From contig JAICEG010000288.1 of the NCBI GenBank assembly GCA_025924295.1, positions 1 through 6,859 of the forward strand: a DNA stretch of 6,859 nt, written 5' to 3'. Below the pieces are notes generated by a model. That model made no database searches. It was not told the DNA's origin and saw only the letters and a list, made by a program, of their open reading frames with translations. Below, one piece after another: positions 5,211 to 6,859 of this stretch; the first letter of the stretch is position 1, and each line of letters starts with the position of its first letter. The stretch is from Vicinamibacteria bacterium (lineage in GTDB: Bacteria > Acidobacteriota > Vicinamibacteria > Vicinamibacterales > UBA2999). The translations under genes and the position numbers were made by a program.

Positions 5211-6041
5211 GTGACCTCGCACGCCGACGTCACGTCCGTGCACCGGTTCGCCCAGTCCCGTACATCAATCTCCTGGCGCATCAACGCCGAGCGCATGGTG
5301 CTGCTCGGCTGGGGGCGCGCCATCCTGCTGCAGCTCGCGCACCCGCTCGTCGCCGCCGGCGTGTTCGACCACAGCGGGTTCCGAGGCACGCCTTACGCGG
5401 CCGCCTCACGTCTGTTCCACACCATCCACGCCATGCTGGCACTGACGTTCGGAGACGAGCCGACACGCGAGCGAGCGCTCGAAGGCATCCGCACCATTCA
5501 TCGGCGCGTCAACGGTGAGCTGTCAGAGTCGACAGGGTGCTACCCGTCGGGAACGCGCTACTCGGCGGAAGATCCCTCCCTCGTCTTGTGGGTGCACGCG
5601 ACGCTGCTCGAATCGGTGATCCTCGTCTACGAACGGCTGATCGGACCGCTCACGGCCGCCGAGCGCGACAAATACTGCATCGAAGCGTTCCCAATCGCCG
5701 TCGCGCTCAACGCGCGAGAGGACGAGGTGCCACGCACCTGGAACGACCTGCGTGGCTACCTCGATCGCACGTATGCATCGGGGACCATCGCCGTGGGCGC
5801 ACAGGGTCGCGAGCTGGCGAAGGCCGTCCTCTCACCTACCGGGGCGTGGATGGTGGCGCCGGCCGCCTGGATCAATCGCACGATCACCGTGGGAATGCTG
5901 CCGCCACAGGTGCGCGAACAGTACGGGATGTCGTGGACACCGCGACAGGAGCGCGCACTCGCGCGGGTTGTTTCGGCGCTGCGCCTGGCACGGCGAGTGC
6001 TCCCCGATGCGATCGCTCTCTGGCCCGCCGCTCGCAGGTAA
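5211..6041 (+). CDS. MpaB/rubber-oxygenase-like (DUF2236) protein
   Basis: A 276-residue protein of the DUF2236 family, whose members include the MpaB oxygenase and latex-clearing protein. Family hallmarks in order: INAERMVLLGWGRAILLQLAHPLVAAGV at about 24-51 with H44, then DHSGF (53-57), RLFHTIHAMLALTFG (67-81), the IHRRVNG segment with H97, and RYSAEDPSLVLWVHATLLES (116-135) with H129. Characterised family members bind haem b through histidine, and the conserved WVHATL histidine is the likely ligand. The substrate is unknown. No signal peptide is visible. The GTG at 5211 is the best start because the family motif begins soon after. AGGA 12 nt upstream is a modest ribosome site, and TATGGT at 5199-5204 could instead be a -10 for a leaderless transcript. 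The next gene begins 3 bp after the stop. Confidence 0.85.
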   Translation: MTSHADVTSVHRFAQSRTSISWRINAERMVLLGWGRAILLQLAHPLVAAGVFDHSGFRGTPYAAASRLFHTIHAMLALTFGDEPTRERALEGIRTIHRRVNGELSESTGCYPSGTRYSAEDPSLVLWVHATLLESVILVYERLIGPLTAAERDKYCIEAFPIAVALNAREDEVPRTWNDLRGYLDRTYASGTIAVGAQGRELAKAVLSPTGAWMVAPAAWINRTITVGMLPPQVREQYGMSWTPRQERALARVVSALRLARRVLPDAIALWPAARR

Positions 6042-6044
6042 TAC

Positions 6045-6437
6045 GTGTCCGGCCACATTGGCATCGTTGCGTGTTCTGCCGAAGGCGCTGCCCTCTGCTA
6101 CCGGACGATCTGCATGGAAGGTGCTCGCATCATCGGCAGGCACGATCATCCAGAAGTCTCGATGCATACGCATTCACTGGCCGAGTACATGAAGTGCATC
6201 GAAGGCCGCGACTGGGCCGGCGTCGCGGAGCTGATGCTGTCGTCGGCTAACAAGCTCGCGTCGATCGGCGCTGACTTCTTGATCTGCCCCGACAACACGA
6301 TTCACCAGGCGTTGCCTGCACTCGAGAGCCGATTGCCACGCCCCTGGCTGGATATCGCGAGCGTGGTTGCGGACCATGCCGTCGAACGTGCCGCGCTGCG
6401 ACGCGCCGTGCATGATAGGGGCGCTCTTTCAACGTAA
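6045..6437 (+). pseudogene. Aspartate/glutamate racemase family, internally deleted
   Basis: The frame encodes 130 residues, about 100 fewer than the roughly 230 usual for this racemase family. Residues 1-112 look like a normal first half: GIVACSAEGAALCYRTI at the start, HTHSLAEYM (41-49), and the first catalytic-cysteine motif ICPDNTIHQAL with C81. After IASVVADHA the sequence jumps to RAALRRAV, which resembles the very end of family members (LARAALRRAV). The second half, including the second catalytic cysteine in a GCTE motif, is missing. Both remaining parts are in the same frame, so the loss looks like one in-frame deletion near 6378-6392. Racemization needs both cysteines, so the product is probably inactive. 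The GTG start lies 3 bp after the MpaB-like gene, with AGG 6 nt upstream. An assembly error or a deliberately short paralogue are alternatives. Confidence 0.65.
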
Positions 6438-6465
6438 GCTTCGACGCGCTACCAACCACGACACA

Positions 6466-6489
6466 CAGAGGCAGTGAGGCACTGAGGTA
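6466..6489. repeat. Three imperfect 8-bp tandem units between convergent genes
   Basis: CAGAGGCA, GTGAGGCA and CTGAGGTA follow one another and share the core GAGGYA. They sit in the 62-bp space between the racemase-like gene and the symporter. A 5-bp stem, CAGTG/CACTG with a 3-base loop (6472-6484), arises inside the repeat but lacks a T-run. Confidence 0.5.
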
Positions 6490-6499
6490 CAAATAGAAA

Positions 6500-6859
6500 C
6501 TACACTCGAACCTTGGCGATCCGAGCCTGAGTGCTGGGAGAAGGGTCCTGAAACTCTCCTTCCCACCGTGCGATCACCACGGTCGCGAGGCAGTTGCCGA
6601 GCACGTTGACGGACGTGCGCAGCATGTCGAGCACGGCGTCGATCCCGAGAATGACGAACACCGGCTCGGCAGGCAGGCCAAACGACGTCACGGTGCCCAG
6701 CAGAATCACGAGCGCGCCGCGCGGGACGCCCGCGACACCCTTGCTCGAGAGCATCAGTGTGAGCAGCAGCACGAACTGCTGCCCCACTGTCAGCTCGATG
6801 CCAGCGGCCTGTGCCACGAAGATCGCCGTCAGCGACAGATACAACGTGCTGCCATCGAG
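6500..6859 (-). CDS. DAACS-family dicarboxylate/amino-acid:cation symporter, 3' part
   Basis: Only the last 119 residues are present, and the frame is open to the window edge at 6859. It begins in the TM7 signature (LDGSTLY, the end of NMDGT), continues with hairpin 2 (SSKGVAGVPRGALVIL at 38-53) and TM8 (IDAVLDMLRTSVNVLGNCLATVVIARWEG at 73-101), and closes with a short polar tail. These are hallmark segments of the GltP/DctA transporter fold, which imports glutamate, aspartate or C4-dicarboxylates with Na+ or H+ across the inner membrane. By alignment with GltPh, D78 equals D394 (substrate amino group) and R81 equals R397 (side-chain carboxylate), so an acidic amino acid is a fair guess. N89 replaces the Na1-site D405. 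The gene converges on a racemase-family remnant. A TTG at 6844 is not a start. Confidence 0.9.
   Translation of the reverse strand, partial: LDGSTLYLSLTAIFVAQAAGIELTVGQQFVLLLTLMLSSKGVAGVPRGALVILLGTVTSFGLPAEPVFVILGIDAVLDMLRTSVNVLGNCLATVVIARWEGEFQDPSPSTQARIAKVRV

Noticed and set aside
4632..5243. 203-codon minus-strand frame across the 4660-4806 spacer and the zinc-ribbon gene
   Set aside because: No recognisable motif. It lies over a plus-strand gene with intact Cys pairs and a TM helix, so it is a GC-driven shadow.
4799..5518. 239-codon plus-strand frame overlapping the zinc-ribbon and MpaB-like genes
   Set aside because: It is Arg/Ala/Pro-rich and spans two genes in a different frame, with no domain signal.
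5537..6250. 237-codon plus-strand frame inside the MpaB-like gene and racemase remnant
   Set aside because: It is a shadow frame; the family motifs are in the other frames.
6472..6484. CAGTG/CACTG hairpin as a bidirectional terminator between convergent genes
   Set aside because: The stem is only 5 bp with no T-run on either side and is explained by the 8-bp tandem repeat.
6842..6844. TTG at 6844 as start of a short symporter protein
   Set aside because: The frame continues upstream to the window edge with the conserved TM7 residues LDGST, so the gene is simply cut by the window.

Overview
This is a GC-rich bacterial segment with signal-transduction and chemotaxis genes on the left and unrelated housekeeping or accessory genes on the right. 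Gene density, the CheY/CheX/HDOD set, an NtrC-type activator, an MpaB/DUF2236 protein and a Cys-x2-Cys membrane protein fit a flagellated Gram-negative bacterium. My best guess is Acidobacteriota (Vicinamibacteria-like). That placement comes from overall impression only and no marker gene confirms it.

Left part (1-2871): a stand-alone NtrC-like receiver protein (minus strand, 16-543) is divergent from a complete NtrC-family sigma-54 activator (713-2110). The 169-bp space between them holds a perfect 14-bp palindrome, a tandem 8-bp repeat and promoter-like boxes. A small soluble histidine kinase without any sensor domain (minus, 2152-2871) converges on the activator gene and is its obvious candidate partner.

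Middle (2879-4659): a divergent promoter region carries a very good FliA (sigma-28) promoter match, TAAACCTT-N11-GCCGATTA, 46 bases upstream of a tight operon cheY - cheX (CheY-P phosphatase) - HDOD protein. The three genes are separated by 6 bp and then by an ATGA overlap. A second, weaker sigma-28-like site with the same 11-bp spacing lies upstream of the receiver gene on the minus strand. Together they suggest that this is a motility/chemotaxis control locus. A local kinase, a sigma-54 activator, a free receiver, CheY and its phosphatase are all encoded within 4.7 kb.

Right part (4660-6859): a 147-bp spacer has degenerate 25-bp direct repeats and GGGTC/GACCC inverted repeats. Then come a zinc-ribbon plus single-TM protein of unknown function (4807-5190), an MpaB/DUF2236 oxygenase-like protein (5211-6041) and an aspartate/glutamate racemase-family gene that appears to have lost its central-to-C-terminal part by an in-frame deletion (6045-6437). 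Converging on it is the 3' end of a DAACS-family dicarboxylate/amino-acid:cation symporter (6500-6859, truncated by the window edge).

No tRNA, rRNA, CRISPR array, insertion sequence or origin was seen. I did not find a clearly new multi-gene system. The most interesting points are the two sigma-28-like promoters, the sensorless kinase/activator/receiver set, the palindrome, and the internally deleted racemase.
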